Virus record (IMG/VR): IMGVR_UViG_3300025099_004370
Location: 1-48,739 of that record
Length of the DNA: 48,739 nucleotides
Direction: 5' to 3' (one strand)
Origin: a virus
Part shown: piece after piece, positions 17,627 to 26,700 of the stretch
Position numbering within the stretch: position 1 is the first letter of the stretch
Layout: each line of letters begins with the position of its first letter
Notes under the pieces: model-generated
Seen by the model: only the letters and a program-made list of their open reading frames with translations
Database searches by the model: none
What the model was told of the DNA's origin: nothing
Position numbers and translations under genes: made by a program

Positions 17627-18754
17627 TTAAACCACAAATATTGACCCTGGATTCATAGGTCTATAACCCAAAGATTTATTTAAATTTTCAGCTTCTAAAG
17701 CTTTTCTCTCTAACATTTTATCATTTCTTAATCTTTCTAACCTATTCATCAACTCTTCTATAAGTTTTGCTACCTCATCTTTAGATTCACTAAGTAAGTC
17801 GGCATATTCCATTGTAACTTCTGAGTCAGGTGTTTTGAGGTTCCCTTGAAATTTACCTCTCACTCTTCCTAATATTTCTTTAGCTTTAGCAAAAAAGTAT
17901 CGTCTAACCCAAGACTGAGCCGGTGGGTTAAGTGCTGTGTAGGTCAATTCTTCCAAATCCACATCACTAGGTAGGAGAATAATATCTTTATTTGCGTCCA
18001 AACAATCGTTTCTGCATTCAGGACCTGAATCGTAGTACCAATACCATACCCTTTGCTCATTATTCATTATATTACCAAAATCAAATCTACCACCAGGAAC
18101 ATTATATAGGTGTAAATACTTAACCCCATGCACTCCACCTGCACCCGCAGTTATTCTATAGGTTAAGTCCCCACCAATCATACGATTTTTTAAGTTTCTG
18201 TCTTGCATTCTAAGAAGTACATCAAAAGCAGGCATTAAGAAATAAGACCCTTGTATACCTACTTGTGCACCACCACCCATACCCATTCCACCACCCATTC
18301 CACCAAAGGCACCTAAAAATGGGTCGATAAATGATTCATTAAGTTCTGCACGTGAAAACCATAAAATTTCGTTAATTTCTCTTCCCGCTGGAATTTCATA
18401 AATTTGTGTGTTAGCTGAAAGAGTAACGTAGTCTTGTTTAAGTTGGTAAGGGCCCCCGGCTTGTAAGCCCACTATTTTAGAATACGCATAAGTAAAAGAT
18501 GTTTCAAAATCTAAATCCCTTGTTAAAAATGCATTTGTAAGAGAAATAACATCCATATCCTGACCATACAATGAAGACCATTGATTCTCAATTAACCAAT
18601 CTTGTACATATTGACCATAATCAAGTATAGCAATTTCTAAAGCTGTATCTAACATTTCGTCTTCCAGTTCAACACCCCTTAATGGGGCACCTAACATGTG
18701 ACGAATTTGTGTGAATAATTTTGTTCTTTTTATTGGGTCTATTGTTGTTGGCAT
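17627..18754 (-). CDS. gp13-like neck protein (putative)
   Basis: A 375-residue protein. The N-terminus, with HMLGAPLRGVELEDEMLDTALEIAILDY, follows the LGAPxxxVExxDExxxxxxxxAxxxY pattern of T4 gp13-type neck proteins, which join the head portal to the tail. A Gly/Met-rich loop (AFGGMGGGMGMGGGAQ) near residue 155 is odd and may be flexible. The C-terminal half is helical (EVAKLIEELMNRLERLRNDK). It follows a late-type box by 15 bases, with AAAGGA six bases before ATG. The neck and tail-terminator candidates on the other strand at 21286-22871 support a neck role. Confidence 0.65.
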   Translation of the reverse strand: MPTTIDPIKRTKLFTQIRHMLGAPLRGVELEDEMLDTALEIAILDYGQYVQDWLIENQWSSLYGQDMDVISLTNAFLTRDLDFETSFTYAYSKIVGLQAGGPYQLKQDYVTLSANTQIYEIPAGREINEILWFSRAELNESFIDPFLGAFGGMGGGMGMGGGAQVGIQGSYFLMPAFDVLLRMQDRNLKNRMIGGDLTYRITAGAGGVHGVKYLHLYNVPGGRFDFGNIMNNEQRVWYWYYDSGPECRNDCLDANKDIILLPSDVDLEELTYTALNPPAQSWVRRYFFAKAKEILGRVRGKFQGNLKTPDSEVTMEYADLLSESKDEVAKLIEELMNRLERLRNDKMLERKALEAENLNKSLGYRPMNPGSIFVV

Positions 18755-18769
18755 AATATATCCTTTATA

Positions 18770-18777
18770 TATAAATA
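18770..18777 (-). promoter_or_regulatory. TATTTATA late-type promoter box (neck gene)
   Basis: Exact octamer on the minus strand, 15 bases before the ATG at 18754, followed by TATAAAGGA, which gives a Shine-Dalgarno-like AAAGGA. Confidence 0.5.
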
Positions 18778-18793
18778 CTTGGAAGTTGGCATT

Positions 18794-18813
18794 AAAAAAG
18801 GCCCTAAGGCCTT
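18794..18813 (-). terminator. Intrinsic terminator after tagged protein gene
   Basis: Read leftward: AAGGCC, loop TTAG, GGCCTT, then a T run. It lies between the stop at 18848 and the late box at 18770, so it ends the upstream unit before the neck gene unit begins. Confidence 0.75.
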
Positions 18814-18847
18814 AATCAATATAATACGTATATATTATAGTTATAAT

Positions 18848-19447
18848 TTATCTAGATTCACAAAATGCTTTTGCTAGGCCAGCTCGTTTAATCCAAACTC
18901 CACCTGCTTCAATAGCAGCATCCCAACACTTTTTATCACATCCACCATCAAACCCTTGTTTGTCACACCACTCGTGAAACACTCCTTTGGTCCCTCTTTT
19001 TTCTATATCTTCTTCAGCAGATTGCATCCAATCATCATTTTCTGTTATTACTCTTTCTATAATTCTTTTTAATGTAGATTCATTTATTTTGATTACTTTT
19101 TCTTCTCTCATCCCTTGTAAAGCGTTATACATTTTTCCGTGACCTTCAGACTGTTCGTTCTTTTTCTCCACGTCTTTTTCCTGGTCCTTTTCTTTTTTAG
19201 TTAGTTCCTCATCAACCATATCCTCATAGATATCCTCAATATTACGAGCAGCGGTTTTAATTTTCTTTAAATCACTAAAACTTAAAGTATCGTCACCAGA
19301 CTTATGACCAACTAACATAGATTTAAGTGTTTTTAAAGCTTTAAAAGCTTTTCTTAGTTCTGATTTAATATCAGGATTAACTGTTTCTTCCGTTAAGACA
19401 GTTAACTGTTTTTTAAGTTGTTTTTTAGTAAATTCTTTTTTATTCAT
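18848..19447 (-). CDS. Unknown protein with two helical tags
   Basis: A 199-residue protein. Residues 4-20 (KEFTKKQLKKQLTVLTE) and 117-136 (KVIKINESTLKRIIERVITE) both fit a helix shared with other proteins of this window, each ending in L/I-x-E. Between them is a charged, coiled-coil-like stretch (ELTKKEKDQEKDVEKKNEQS). The C-terminus is a compact Cys/Trp-rich piece (CDKQGFDGGCDKKCWDAAIE) that looks like a small folded or metal-binding domain. If the two sites are cut in the prohead, this C-terminal piece would be freed. No known family. It has its own late-type box and a terminator. Confidence 0.7.
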   Translation of the reverse strand: MNKKEFTKKQLKKQLTVLTEETVNPDIKSELRKAFKALKTLKSMLVGHKSGDDTLSFSDLKKIKTAARNIEDIYEDMVDEELTKKEKDQEKDVEKKNEQSEGHGKMYNALQGMREEKVIKINESTLKRIIERVITENDDWMQSAEEDIEKRGTKGVFHEWCDKQGFDGGCDKKCWDAAIEAGGVWIKRAGLAKAFCESR

Positions 19448-19461
19448 GACAATTGTTTCTA

Positions 19462-19469
19462 TATAAATA
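19462..19469 (-). promoter_or_regulatory. TATTTATA late-type promoter box
   Basis: Exact octamer on the minus strand, 14 bases before the ATG at 19447. Confidence 0.5.
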
Positions 19470-19486
19470 TAAGGAAAAGTCTGTTT

Positions 19487-21220
19487 TTACAACCCGGATA
19501 AAATTTCTCCTAGTATGTCCTCTTCATTAATATTGTCTCCCATAACAGTATCTATAACTGATTTCTTTTTATTTACTAATTCATATATGGTTCTTTCTAT
19601 TGTATTGTCATATATAGGGTACATACAAGATACTTTTTTATCTTGACCTATTCTAAATGCACGGTCTTCACATTGGGACATGTCAGATGGTACAAATGAT
19701 AGGTCATTAAAAATTACAACCTCAGCCGCAGTTAAGGTTATGCCTACCCCCGCTGCTTTGACATTCCCTATAAAAACTTTTACTTTATCGTCGTTTTGAA
19801 ATCTATCCACACTTTCTTGTCTATCTTCTTTTTTCATTGTACCATTAAGTATTACAGATTCTTTTTTATATTTTTCATGGATGGTCATTAATGGTTCCGT
19901 AAAATTAGTAAACACAATAACTTTTTTATCTTGTTGTAAACATTGTTCTATTAGTTGGGTGGTTTCTTTAACCTTTTCTATAGCTATTATTTGTCTAACT
20001 TTCATTAATTTAGATAGTTGGATGGAAAGACCTCTATTTCTATTTTGTCTCCTCCAATCAAGATAATCACCCATTTCTTCTTCATATCTTTTAGATTTTA
20101 GTTCCATGTGAATCGGGGTAATAATCTTATCAGGTAAATCTAAAACATCTTCTTTTAATCTACGTAAAACCTTATCGTTAGTTTTGTCACGTAATTCCTC
20201 CAAATTAGTAGCCCCAAAAGTTAACCATATTTTTCTATAACCTCTAAATATTTGTTTACCATCACAATACCTCCTCACGTAATTAATCCAGTTACTCGCA
20301 ACTCTAGAACCAACTAACTTTAATAAATTATAGTAATTCATAGGTCTAGAGGTCATTGGGGTACCAGATAATAACCATAACCTATCTATTTTAGAAGTTA
20401 AGTTATTGACTAGTTTGGTTCTTTGAGCTTTGCCATTAGAAACATAGTGTGCCTCATCTATTATGACCAAATCAAATTCAGAGTCCAGAATTTGTTTTTT
20501 CTTTTCCTTGTCTTTAGGTAATGAGTGAAAGTTTTTAAGAATGTCGTAGTTTATAATCACATATTTACCATCTACCCATTTTTTACCTTCTACAATACCT
20601 ACAGTAGCATCAGTATAATTTTCTATTTCCCTCTTCCAGTTAACCTTTAAAGAAGCGGGACAAATAATTAATACTTTTTTTGATTTACAACTTATACTTG
20701 CCATAATAGCAGAACTAGTTTTACCTAAACCCATATCATCAGCTAAAATATATTTTTTATTCGAGACTAATTTGGTTATTGCAATTTCTTGGTGCTCAAA
20801 GGGTGGTCGATGAGAAAACTCTTTGAAGTCGACAACTAAGTCGGGACTTTCTCTAGGGATTATCTGGTTTTTAGGTACCCAAAAAGAGTTTAAGGGGTGA
20901 GAATCCAATACTTTGCCCCAAATATGGTAAGCCTTATCTGTCTCAGATAGTAATTTTTCAATCCAAATAGACTTAGGGGGAGACTGTAAAAATTTTGTAG
21001 ACATATATTCTTTAGATAAATAATCATCTATCTCCATCCATAATCTTACTACCTTAGGTTTCTTATCATAATTTTTATTAATATAGTCTGATTGTGAACG
21101 AGTTAATGTAAAGGTTTTACTATTGCGCATATTATTCTGTAGGCCTATTATATAGTTGTTGGCCCCATCATAATTCACTAAAGAATTCTTAGCTTTAATT
21201 TCTGGTGGGAAATTTTCCAT
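19487..21220 (-). CDS. SNF2-family ATP-dependent helicase
   Basis: A 577-residue superfamily 2 enzyme. Motif I is DDMGLGKTS (161-169), motif II DEAH (255-258), motif III LLSGTP (284-289), and motif VI QCEDRAFRIGQ (about 520-530). This is the set of SNF2/HARP-like translocases, which reanneal or remodel branched DNA. T4 UvsW does a related job in ending origin replication and processing recombination forks, so a UvsW-like role is likely, though the sequence is more SNF2-like. Residues 1-135 are an N-terminal region of unknown fold. Host-type promoter four bases before ATG suggests early expression. Confidence 0.9.
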   Translation of the reverse strand: MENFPPEIKAKNSLVNYDGANNYIIGLQNNMRNSKTFTLTRSQSDYINKNYDKKPKVVRLWMEIDDYLSKEYMSTKFLQSPPKSIWIEKLLSETDKAYHIWGKVLDSHPLNSFWVPKNQIIPRESPDLVVDFKEFSHRPPFEHQEIAITKLVSNKKYILADDMGLGKTSSAIMASISCKSKKVLIICPASLKVNWKREIENYTDATVGIVEGKKWVDGKYVIINYDILKNFHSLPKDKEKKKQILDSEFDLVIIDEAHYVSNGKAQRTKLVNNLTSKIDRLWLLSGTPMTSRPMNYYNLLKLVGSRVASNWINYVRRYCDGKQIFRGYRKIWLTFGATNLEELRDKTNDKVLRRLKEDVLDLPDKIITPIHMELKSKRYEEEMGDYLDWRRQNRNRGLSIQLSKLMKVRQIIAIEKVKETTQLIEQCLQQDKKVIVFTNFTEPLMTIHEKYKKESVILNGTMKKEDRQESVDRFQNDDKVKVFIGNVKAAGVGITLTAAEVVIFNDLSFVPSDMSQCEDRAFRIGQDKKVSCMYPIYDNTIERTIYELVNKKKSVIDTVMGDNINEEDILGEILSGL

Positions 21221-21256
21221 ATTAAAAATATAATAAAAAGAGAAAAGAAAGACAAA
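21221..21256 (-). promoter_or_regulatory. Host-type promoter for SNF2 helicase
   Basis: Minus-strand TTTG (21253-21256), 20-base spacer, TATATTTT (21225-21232), then TAAT and ATG. One mismatch at the last base of the -7 box. It overlaps, on the other strand, the late-type box at 21260-21267 that serves the neck genes, so early and late promoters share this 65-base gap. Confidence 0.6.
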
Positions 21257-21259
21257 TTG

Positions 21260-21267
21260 TATTTATA
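21260..21267 (+). promoter_or_regulatory. TATTTATA late-type promoter box (neck/terminator genes)
   Basis: TTGTATTTATAATAAAAGGA; octamer 18 bases before ATG, with AAAGGA (21271-21276) nine bases before ATG. Nearly identical to the box before the sheath gene (23158). Confidence 0.6.
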
Positions 21268-21285
21268 ATAAAAGGATAAACTAAT

Positions 21286-21798
21286 ATGGCGAAAAAAATA
21301 CCTATTACAAGAATATCTAAATTCTTTGGTTCCGAAGACTTCCAACTAGAACAAGACATTGGGATGGAGTGGTTACATGGTGATATGCATTTTACTTTAG
21401 TATTATTTAGGGTGGACCAAAAACTTTCAGATGTTGATGATGTATATGGTGAGTCTGGTCCTGAAGAAATTAGGTTTAAGGCTCCAGTAGAATTTAAAGC
21501 TTATGTTAAAATAGACCAACCCAAACTTGATAGTTATGCTAATGGTTTAGTTAAAGATTTAGAACCTGGAAATATGACTTTAGGGGTTTACATTAAACAT
21601 TTAAATGAACTAGACATAGATGTTAATTATGGTGACTACATTGGTTATCCAGAAACTGAAGATAAGATGAGGTATTATACTGTCACTAATGATGGTAGGG
21701 TAACCTCAGATAATGCACACACTATAGGTGGGTATAAGGCTTTTTACAGAACAATAACATGTTCTTATGTTAGTCCTAATGAATTTAATGGAGTATAA
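21286..21798 (+). CDS. Putative neck/head-completion protein
   Basis: A 170-residue protein. VNYGDYIGYPETEDKMRYY followed by KAFYRTITCSYV is like the GDLIYFP... segment of gp14-type neck proteins, in which an OB-like beta fold contacts DNA exit channel partners. This likeness is weak. Position supports it: directly upstream of a gp15-like tail terminator and the sheath gene, as in T4. The stop overlaps the next ATG by one base (TAATG), so the two proteins are coupled. Confidence 0.55.
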   Translation: MAKKIPITRISKFFGSEDFQLEQDIGMEWLHGDMHFTLVLFRVDQKLSDVDDVYGESGPEEIRFKAPVEFKAYVKIDQPKLDSYANGLVKDLEPGNMTLGVYIKHLNELDIDVNYGDYIGYPETEDKMRYYTVTNDGRVTSDNAHTIGGYKAFYRTITCSYVSPNEFNGV

Positions 21799-22871
21799 TG
21801 GCATTACCTAAAAAAGTTAAAAAGACATTAAATATTAATCCTGGACCTATTCAGGAACATTATCCTACTGGTTATAATGGTATAACAGTACCTAATCGTA
21901 GAAGGGAGTTAGCGAATCTCATCAACGATGACGGAACGTTCCTACCAAAATCTATCCTCCATGCCGACCTAGACAAAGGTATGTTAGAGTTTGTATCTAA
22001 AGAATTAAAAACAAGTGTTAATGGTGAGAAAATAAATTTAATAGATAAAATACTAACCCTACAAAGATGGGCAGAAGTGGGTCAGACTTGGAAATTTTCT
22101 ACAAAAGATAAAAATGTACAACTACCATTTATAGTTGTAGTTAGAAATCCAGAGGTCCAATACGGTAGTAACCCAGCACTACAATACACTATTCCCGATA
22201 GAAAACAATTCCACTATGCAAAAGTTCCTACTTGGGACGGTAATAGGAAAGGTTACGATATATATACGATACCACAACCCGTACCAGTAGACATTACATA
22301 TGATGTTAAAATAATATGTAATAGAATGAGAGAGTTAAATCAATTTAATAGGGTGGTCCTACAGAAGTTCACCTCTAGACAGGCTTACACTTTTGTAAAA
22401 GGTCATTACATCCCTATAGTAATGAATTCCATAGGGGACGAAAGTAAAATAGATACCGAAGAAAGAAGATACTACCAACAGAGTTACCAATTCCAACTAC
22501 AGGGCTTTTTATTGGACGAAGAAGAGTTTGAAGTTAAACCGGCAATTAGTAGGAGTTTAGTTATGTTTGGTTTTGATGAAAATAATAGAGAAAGGGAACC
22601 TAAAACATTGGGTGAGAAGGTGGTTGATAAAGTGACTAACAGAATTCAATTTAAAGAGAATCAAACTTCTACTAATATATTGTATGAATATAAAAATAAC
22701 ATTACTATATCTAGAACAAAAAATATTAACACCACCACATTTTCTATAAATGGTAAAACACTTACCCCACCAGTGTTGGTTAATCCGGGAGATAACGTGT
22801 CCATAACCATAACCAAATCTTCAGTAGGAAAAGCATCTACATTAACTCTACTGGAAACCTTGGTACGTTAA
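21798..22871 (+). CDS. Putative tail terminator (gp15-like)
   Basis: A 357-residue protein. The middle, PVDITYDVKIICNRMRELNQFNRVVLQKF, then HYIPIVMNSI, resembles T4 gp15 (PIKMIYELSIFTRYEDDMFQIVEQIL), which caps the tail tube and sheath and binds the neck. YYQQSYQFQLQGFLLDEEEFE is the matching late strand region. The C-terminal 70 residues are a Thr/Asn-rich beta extension. Genes upstream (neck) and downstream (sheath) fit the T4 order. The likeness is by pattern only. Confidence 0.6.
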   Translation: MALPKKVKKTLNINPGPIQEHYPTGYNGITVPNRRRELANLINDDGTFLPKSILHADLDKGMLEFVSKELKTSVNGEKINLIDKILTLQRWAEVGQTWKFSTKDKNVQLPFIVVVRNPEVQYGSNPALQYTIPDRKQFHYAKVPTWDGNRKGYDIYTIPQPVPVDITYDVKIICNRMRELNQFNRVVLQKFTSRQAYTFVKGHYIPIVMNSIGDESKIDTEERRYYQQSYQFQLQGFLLDEEEFEVKPAISRSLVMFGFDENNREREPKTLGEKVVDKVTNRIQFKENQTSTNILYEYKNNITISRTKNINTTTFSINGKTLTPPVLVNPGDNVSITITKSSVGKASTLTLLETLVR

Positions 22872-22874
22872 CCC

Positions 22875-23045
22875 TTACGATTCACCGTAAATATCTTTTT
22901 TTATTTTACACTTTTCGGCTATTAGCTTTTCTACAAAAGAGAACATTTTTAACCCCCTATCTTTACAATAAGTTTTTAGTAAAGTATGTGCTTCGATACT
23001 TATTTTTAAGTTTTTAATTTTTTCCTTTTTACGTTCTGAAGACAT
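22875..23045 (-). CDS. Small ribbon-helix-helix DNA-binding protein
   Basis: A 56-residue protein in the gap before the sheath gene. NLKISIEAHTLLKTYCKD gives a short basic strand and first helix, and GLKMFSFVEKLIAEKCK the turn and second helix: the layout of Arc/CopG/MetJ-like regulators, which bind DNA as dimers through the strand. The N-terminal MSSERKKEKIK is basic. It reads opposite to the sheath and tail-terminator genes, and its stop lies three bases past the tail-terminator stop. Upstream lie two tandem 11-bp repeats and a 9-bp inverted repeat that could be its operators. Probable role: control of its own gene and the sheath promoter. Confidence 0.75.
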   Translation of the reverse strand: MSSERKKEKIKNLKISIEAHTLLKTYCKDRGLKMFSFVEKLIAEKCKIKKDIYGES

Positions 23046-23073
23046 TATAACGGGTATTTTTCCTATAACTATC

Positions 23074-23138
23074 TTATAGTATGAAAAAAGTATGAAAAAA
23101 TACCTACTTTACTTAAAATATACTCTTTTATACTATAA
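23074..23138. promoter_or_regulatory. Operator-like repeats upstream of RHH and sheath genes
   Basis: Two adjacent copies of AGTATGAAAAA (23078-23088 and 23089-23099), 11 bp apart, so on one face of the helix, plus a perfect 9-bp inverted repeat TTATAGTAT (23074-23082) / ATACTATAA (23130-23138) that flanks them. This is what RHH dimers often bind. The array lies 29 bases before the RHH start and 20 bases before the sheath late box. Confidence 0.55.
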
Positions 23139-23157
23139 CTTTTGTGATTACGGATTG

Positions 23158-23165
23158 TATTTATA
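23158..23165 (+). promoter_or_regulatory. TATTTATA late-type promoter box (sheath)
   Basis: GGATTGTATTTATAATAAAAG, 36 bases before the sheath ATG. The 15 bases from ATTGTATTTATAATA are the same as those before the neck gene at 21260. Confidence 0.6.
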
Positions 23166-23201
23166 ATAAAAGTAAATAAAATATTTTAAAAATTATAAAA
23201 C

Positions 23202-26200
23202 ATGGCAGACGGTAATAGAGTTTTTGTTTCTCCTGGTGTATACACATCTGAGAAAGATTTAACATTTGTAGCACAAAGTGTTGGTGTTACTACATTAGGT
23301 TTGGTTGGGGAGGCCTTAAAGGGACCAGCTTTTGAACCTATATTTATACAAAATTATGACGATTTTACAACAAGATTTGGGGGTACATCACCCACTACTT
23401 ACGTAGATTCACAAATACCTAAATACGAATTAGGGTATATTGCGAAATCATACCTAAGTCAATCAAATCAACTATTTGTAACAAGAGTATTAGGATTGAG
23501 TGGTTATGATGCAGGTCCATCGTGGTCAGTACAAACTATAGGTAGTTTAGACCCATCTACATTTACGGGTGCTACAACAGCTTATACTTCAGGTACGACT
23601 AGATTACCATTCTATATACCTTTAACGGGGTCAAATGTGACAGTGGGTTCTGAGATGTTCTCGAACGCAGGTCTAAGTACCGATTTTATTAGTACACTAC
23701 CAAACTCTATAAAACCTCACTTTGGTAATGCTAATGCAACAAACCCATTATTGGATTGGGAGGAGACAATTTATTTAACTAACGGTACTTCCACAACATT
23801 AAAAGCTGACCTACTTTCTTGGGCTACGGCAATTTATGGTATAGCTAGTGATTTAGGTTCTGCGGATGTAGGTACTGGTAAGTATCTGGCTACAGGAGCA
23901 ACATATAGTTCATGTACGGGGTCAAACCCTAGTAATTTAGTGTCCGCTACGACACCATTCTACGGTGGAGCGATATACCAATACGGTGTTCTTCCGATTG
24001 AATATACAAATTTAGCTACAGCAACAACAACAAATTCACTATCAGCAACAAGTTCAACAACACTATATAATAGATTAGGTGTGGATAGTGATACAGCATT
24101 AAAAGGACCTCTTGATTATGAAAACGACGCGTGGTACTACGGGTTATTTGATTATACAGGTAGTAGTCAGTGTTGTAGTGGTACCACTTATAGTGGGGTA
24201 TCCTATCAATTATACGCAACAACAGCAACCACAGGTTCCTGTCAACAAATTTCAACCGGTACTACAAGTATTGGTGGTACAGCATTTACAGTATTCTCTG
24301 GATATTGTGCTGTGGATTATGTAGACTGGGGTAATGTAAAACCATATGAAGATTATGATGGTATGGTAGTCTTAACTTTGAGGTCACGTGGACTAAGTAC
24401 TAAAAAGAGTGGTGGTCCTCTTTATGAGGTAACCGCAAATACGGTAAGTTTTGATTGTTCTGGTGGTACATATGAGAGAGTATTAGAAGACCCATTCGCT
24501 TCATTTGGTATTAATGCACAAACTACAGCGGGAAGAAATTACTCATTTAAAACATCTATGAATGTAACCTCTAAAGATTACGCTTCAAGTGTATTTGGTG
24601 TAACACCATTTGATAAACAAGCAGTAGATGTACCTTTATTTGTTGAAGAATCGTACCCAACACTACTAAAAGATAGTTGGAGAAAAGGTAAGGTTAGAGG
24701 ATTACAATGTTGTTTAACTTACTTACCATCAGCAAGAGCGGTAACAAATACAAATACAATAGCGTGGTACATGCATGAGTGGTTAACACCAGAAACACCA
24801 TATGTAGTTTCAGAATTACAAGGTTCGGACGTATTTAGATTATTTAAGTTCGTTTCTATTTCTGATGGTACGACAGCTAATAGAGAATATAAAGTATCAT
24901 TAATTAACCTGTCTTTTGAGAGAGGTGAATTTGATGTGGTAATTAGAGATTTTTACGATACAGACGCTAATCCAGTAGTTTTAGAAAAATACACTAGATG
25001 TAGCCTAGACCCAACCAAAGTATCTTTTATAGGTAGAAAAATAGGAACGTCAACAGGTGAGTTTGAATTAAAGTCTAGATACACAATGTTATTCTTAGGT
25101 GAAGGTGTTTTAGACGGAATTTACGCAGGTTCATTACCTTGTGGGTTTGAAGGGTATAGGTTTAGAAGTTATGGAAATTGTCCTATAAATCCTAGATTAG
25201 TATATAAAACTAAGTACTATACACCTGGTGAAGTTGTATACGACCCACCATTTGGTACGGGTACAGTAAACAACGCTACTATTAGTGGTGGTGATAAAGT
25301 AAGTAAAGTGTATCTAGGTATTTCTGATAGTATGGGTGCTGGATATGACCCAGATTTCTTTGACCATAAAGGATATGTAGTACCATCTAATGTGTGTACA
25401 GCAACTGCAGGTGGTGAATGGAGTGTAATCACACAAGGATTCCATATGGATTCTGGAGCTACAGTTGTAGTGGGTGGTTCAGGTACATATGTTAATTGGT
25501 CAGGAACATCATTAAATGGTAAGCCAGTATTTGAGTGTGGAGTAACTTCATTTAGTAAAGAACCAACATTAAGTACTGACCCATATAAAAAATTAAGAGC
25601 TCGTAAATTTACAGTAGCACCTCATGGTGGATTCGATGGGTGGGATATCTATAGAAAAACTAGAACTAATACAGATGATTATAGATTAGGATTAACTGGT
25701 TACCTAAATGGAGCTTGTGTAAGTACCGAATTCCCAACAGCAAAAGGAGACGGGTCATTTAAGAAATTAAATACAACTGAAGCTAATACAGATTATTTTG
25801 CATACCTTAGAGGTATAAATGAATACTCAAACCCAGAATCAGTAGATATTAATGTTTTCGCTACACCTGGTATTGACTATGTAGATAATTTAGGGTTGGT
25901 GAATGAAGCTATCGATATGGTAGAAACAGATAGAGCCGATTCTTTATATGTGGTAACAACACCAGATTATAATATGTTTGTACCAAACACAACTGTTAGT
26001 ACTAACGCTGTTTCACCAGATGAAGCTGTAGATAATTTAGAAGATTCATTAATAGATTCTAATTACACCGCTACATACTATCCTTGGATACAAATAAGAG
26101 ACGCAGCAAATAATAAACAAATATACATACCACCAACTTCAGAAGTTATGAGAAATATAGCTTTAACTGATAATATATCTTTCCCTTGGTTTGCATCGGC

Positions 26201-26678
26201 AGGTTACACTAGAGGGTTAGTGAACGCTACTAAAGCAAGAAAGAAACTAACTTTAGATGAAAGAGATACGTTATATGTTGGTAGATTAAATCCAATAGCA
26301 ACATTTAGTGATACGGGACCAATTATTTGGGGTAATAAAACATTACAGGTAAGAGAGTCTGCTTTAGATAGAATTAATGTTAGAAGATTATTGTTACAGA
26401 CTAGAAAATTAATTTCAGCAGTAGCAGTAAGATTAATATTCGAACAAAACGATGAAATAGTTAGACAACAATTCTTAGATTTAGTAAACCCAATCCTAGA
26501 TTCTATTAGAAGAGATAGAGGTTTAACAGACTTTAGAGTGGTACTTTCTAACGACCCACAAGAGATTGATAGGAATGAAATGAATGGTAAAATTTACATT
26601 AAACCAACCAGAGCTTTAGAGTATATATTTGTTGAATTCTTAATTACTCCTACAGGAGCATCGTTTGAGGATATATAA
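23202..26678 (+). CDS. Contractile tail sheath protein
   Basis: An 1158-residue sheath subunit, nearly twice T4 gp18 (659). The N-terminus VFVSPGVYTSEKDLTFVAQ and the segment VGLVGEALKGPAFEP-like (VGVTTLGLVGEALKGP) are typical of sheath domain I, and the C-terminus (ARKKLTLDERDTLYVGRLNP, NKTLQVRESALDRINVRRLL, then SNDPQEIDRNEMNGKIYIKP) is the conserved sheath C-terminal domain that links subunits. The extra length lies between about residues 100 and 800 and holds Ser/Thr/Gly-rich loops and several Cys (SSQCCSG, ATTGSCQQ, RGLQCCLTY), probably outward-facing domains. It begins the tail block with its own late-type box. Confidence 0.93.
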   Translation: MADGNRVFVSPGVYTSEKDLTFVAQSVGVTTLGLVGEALKGPAFEPIFIQNYDDFTTRFGGTSPTTYVDSQIPKYELGYIAKSYLSQSNQLFVTRVLGLSGYDAGPSWSVQTIGSLDPSTFTGATTAYTSGTTRLPFYIPLTGSNVTVGSEMFSNAGLSTDFISTLPNSIKPHFGNANATNPLLDWEETIYLTNGTSTTLKADLLSWATAIYGIASDLGSADVGTGKYLATGATYSSCTGSNPSNLVSATTPFYGGAIYQYGVLPIEYTNLATATTTNSLSATSSTTLYNRLGVDSDTALKGPLDYENDAWYYGLFDYTGSSQCCSGTTYSGVSYQLYATTATTGSCQQISTGTTSIGGTAFTVFSGYCAVDYVDWGNVKPYEDYDGMVVLTLRSRGLSTKKSGGPLYEVTANTVSFDCSGGTYERVLEDPFASFGINAQTTAGRNYSFKTSMNVTSKDYASSVFGVTPFDKQAVDVPLFVEESYPTLLKDSWRKGKVRGLQCCLTYLPSARAVTNTNTIAWYMHEWLTPETPYVVSELQGSDVFRLFKFVSISDGTTANREYKVSLINLSFERGEFDVVIRDFYDTDANPVVLEKYTRCSLDPTKVSFIGRKIGTSTGEFELKSRYTMLFLGEGVLDGIYAGSLPCGFEGYRFRSYGNCPINPRLVYKTKYYTPGEVVYDPPFGTGTVNNATISGGDKVSKVYLGISDSMGAGYDPDFFDHKGYVVPSNVCTATAGGEWSVITQGFHMDSGATVVVGGSGTYVNWSGTSLNGKPVFECGVTSFSKEPTLSTDPYKKLRARKFTVAPHGGFDGWDIYRKTRTNTDDYRLGLTGYLNGACVSTEFPTAKGDGSFKKLNTTEANTDYFAYLRGINEYSNPESVDINVFATPGIDYVDNLGLVNEAIDMVETDRADSLYVVTTPDYNMFVPNTTVSTNAVSPDEAVDNLEDSLIDSNYTATYYPWIQIRDAANNKQIYIPPTSEVMRNIALTDNISFPWFASAGYTRGLVNATKARKKLTLDERDTLYVGRLNPIATFSDTGPIIWGNKTLQVRESALDRINVRRLLLQTRKLISAVAVRLIFEQNDEIVRQQFLDLVNPILDSIRRDRGLTDFRVVLSNDPQEIDRNEMNGKIYIKPTRALEYIFVEFLITPTGASFEDI

Positions 26679-26700
26679 AATTTATAATAACTAAATTGAT

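Noticed and set aside
22876-22907. TTACG...CGTAA hairpin with T run after the tail-terminator gene
   Set aside because: Only five base pairs, and it lies inside the 3' end of the RHH gene; too weak to call.
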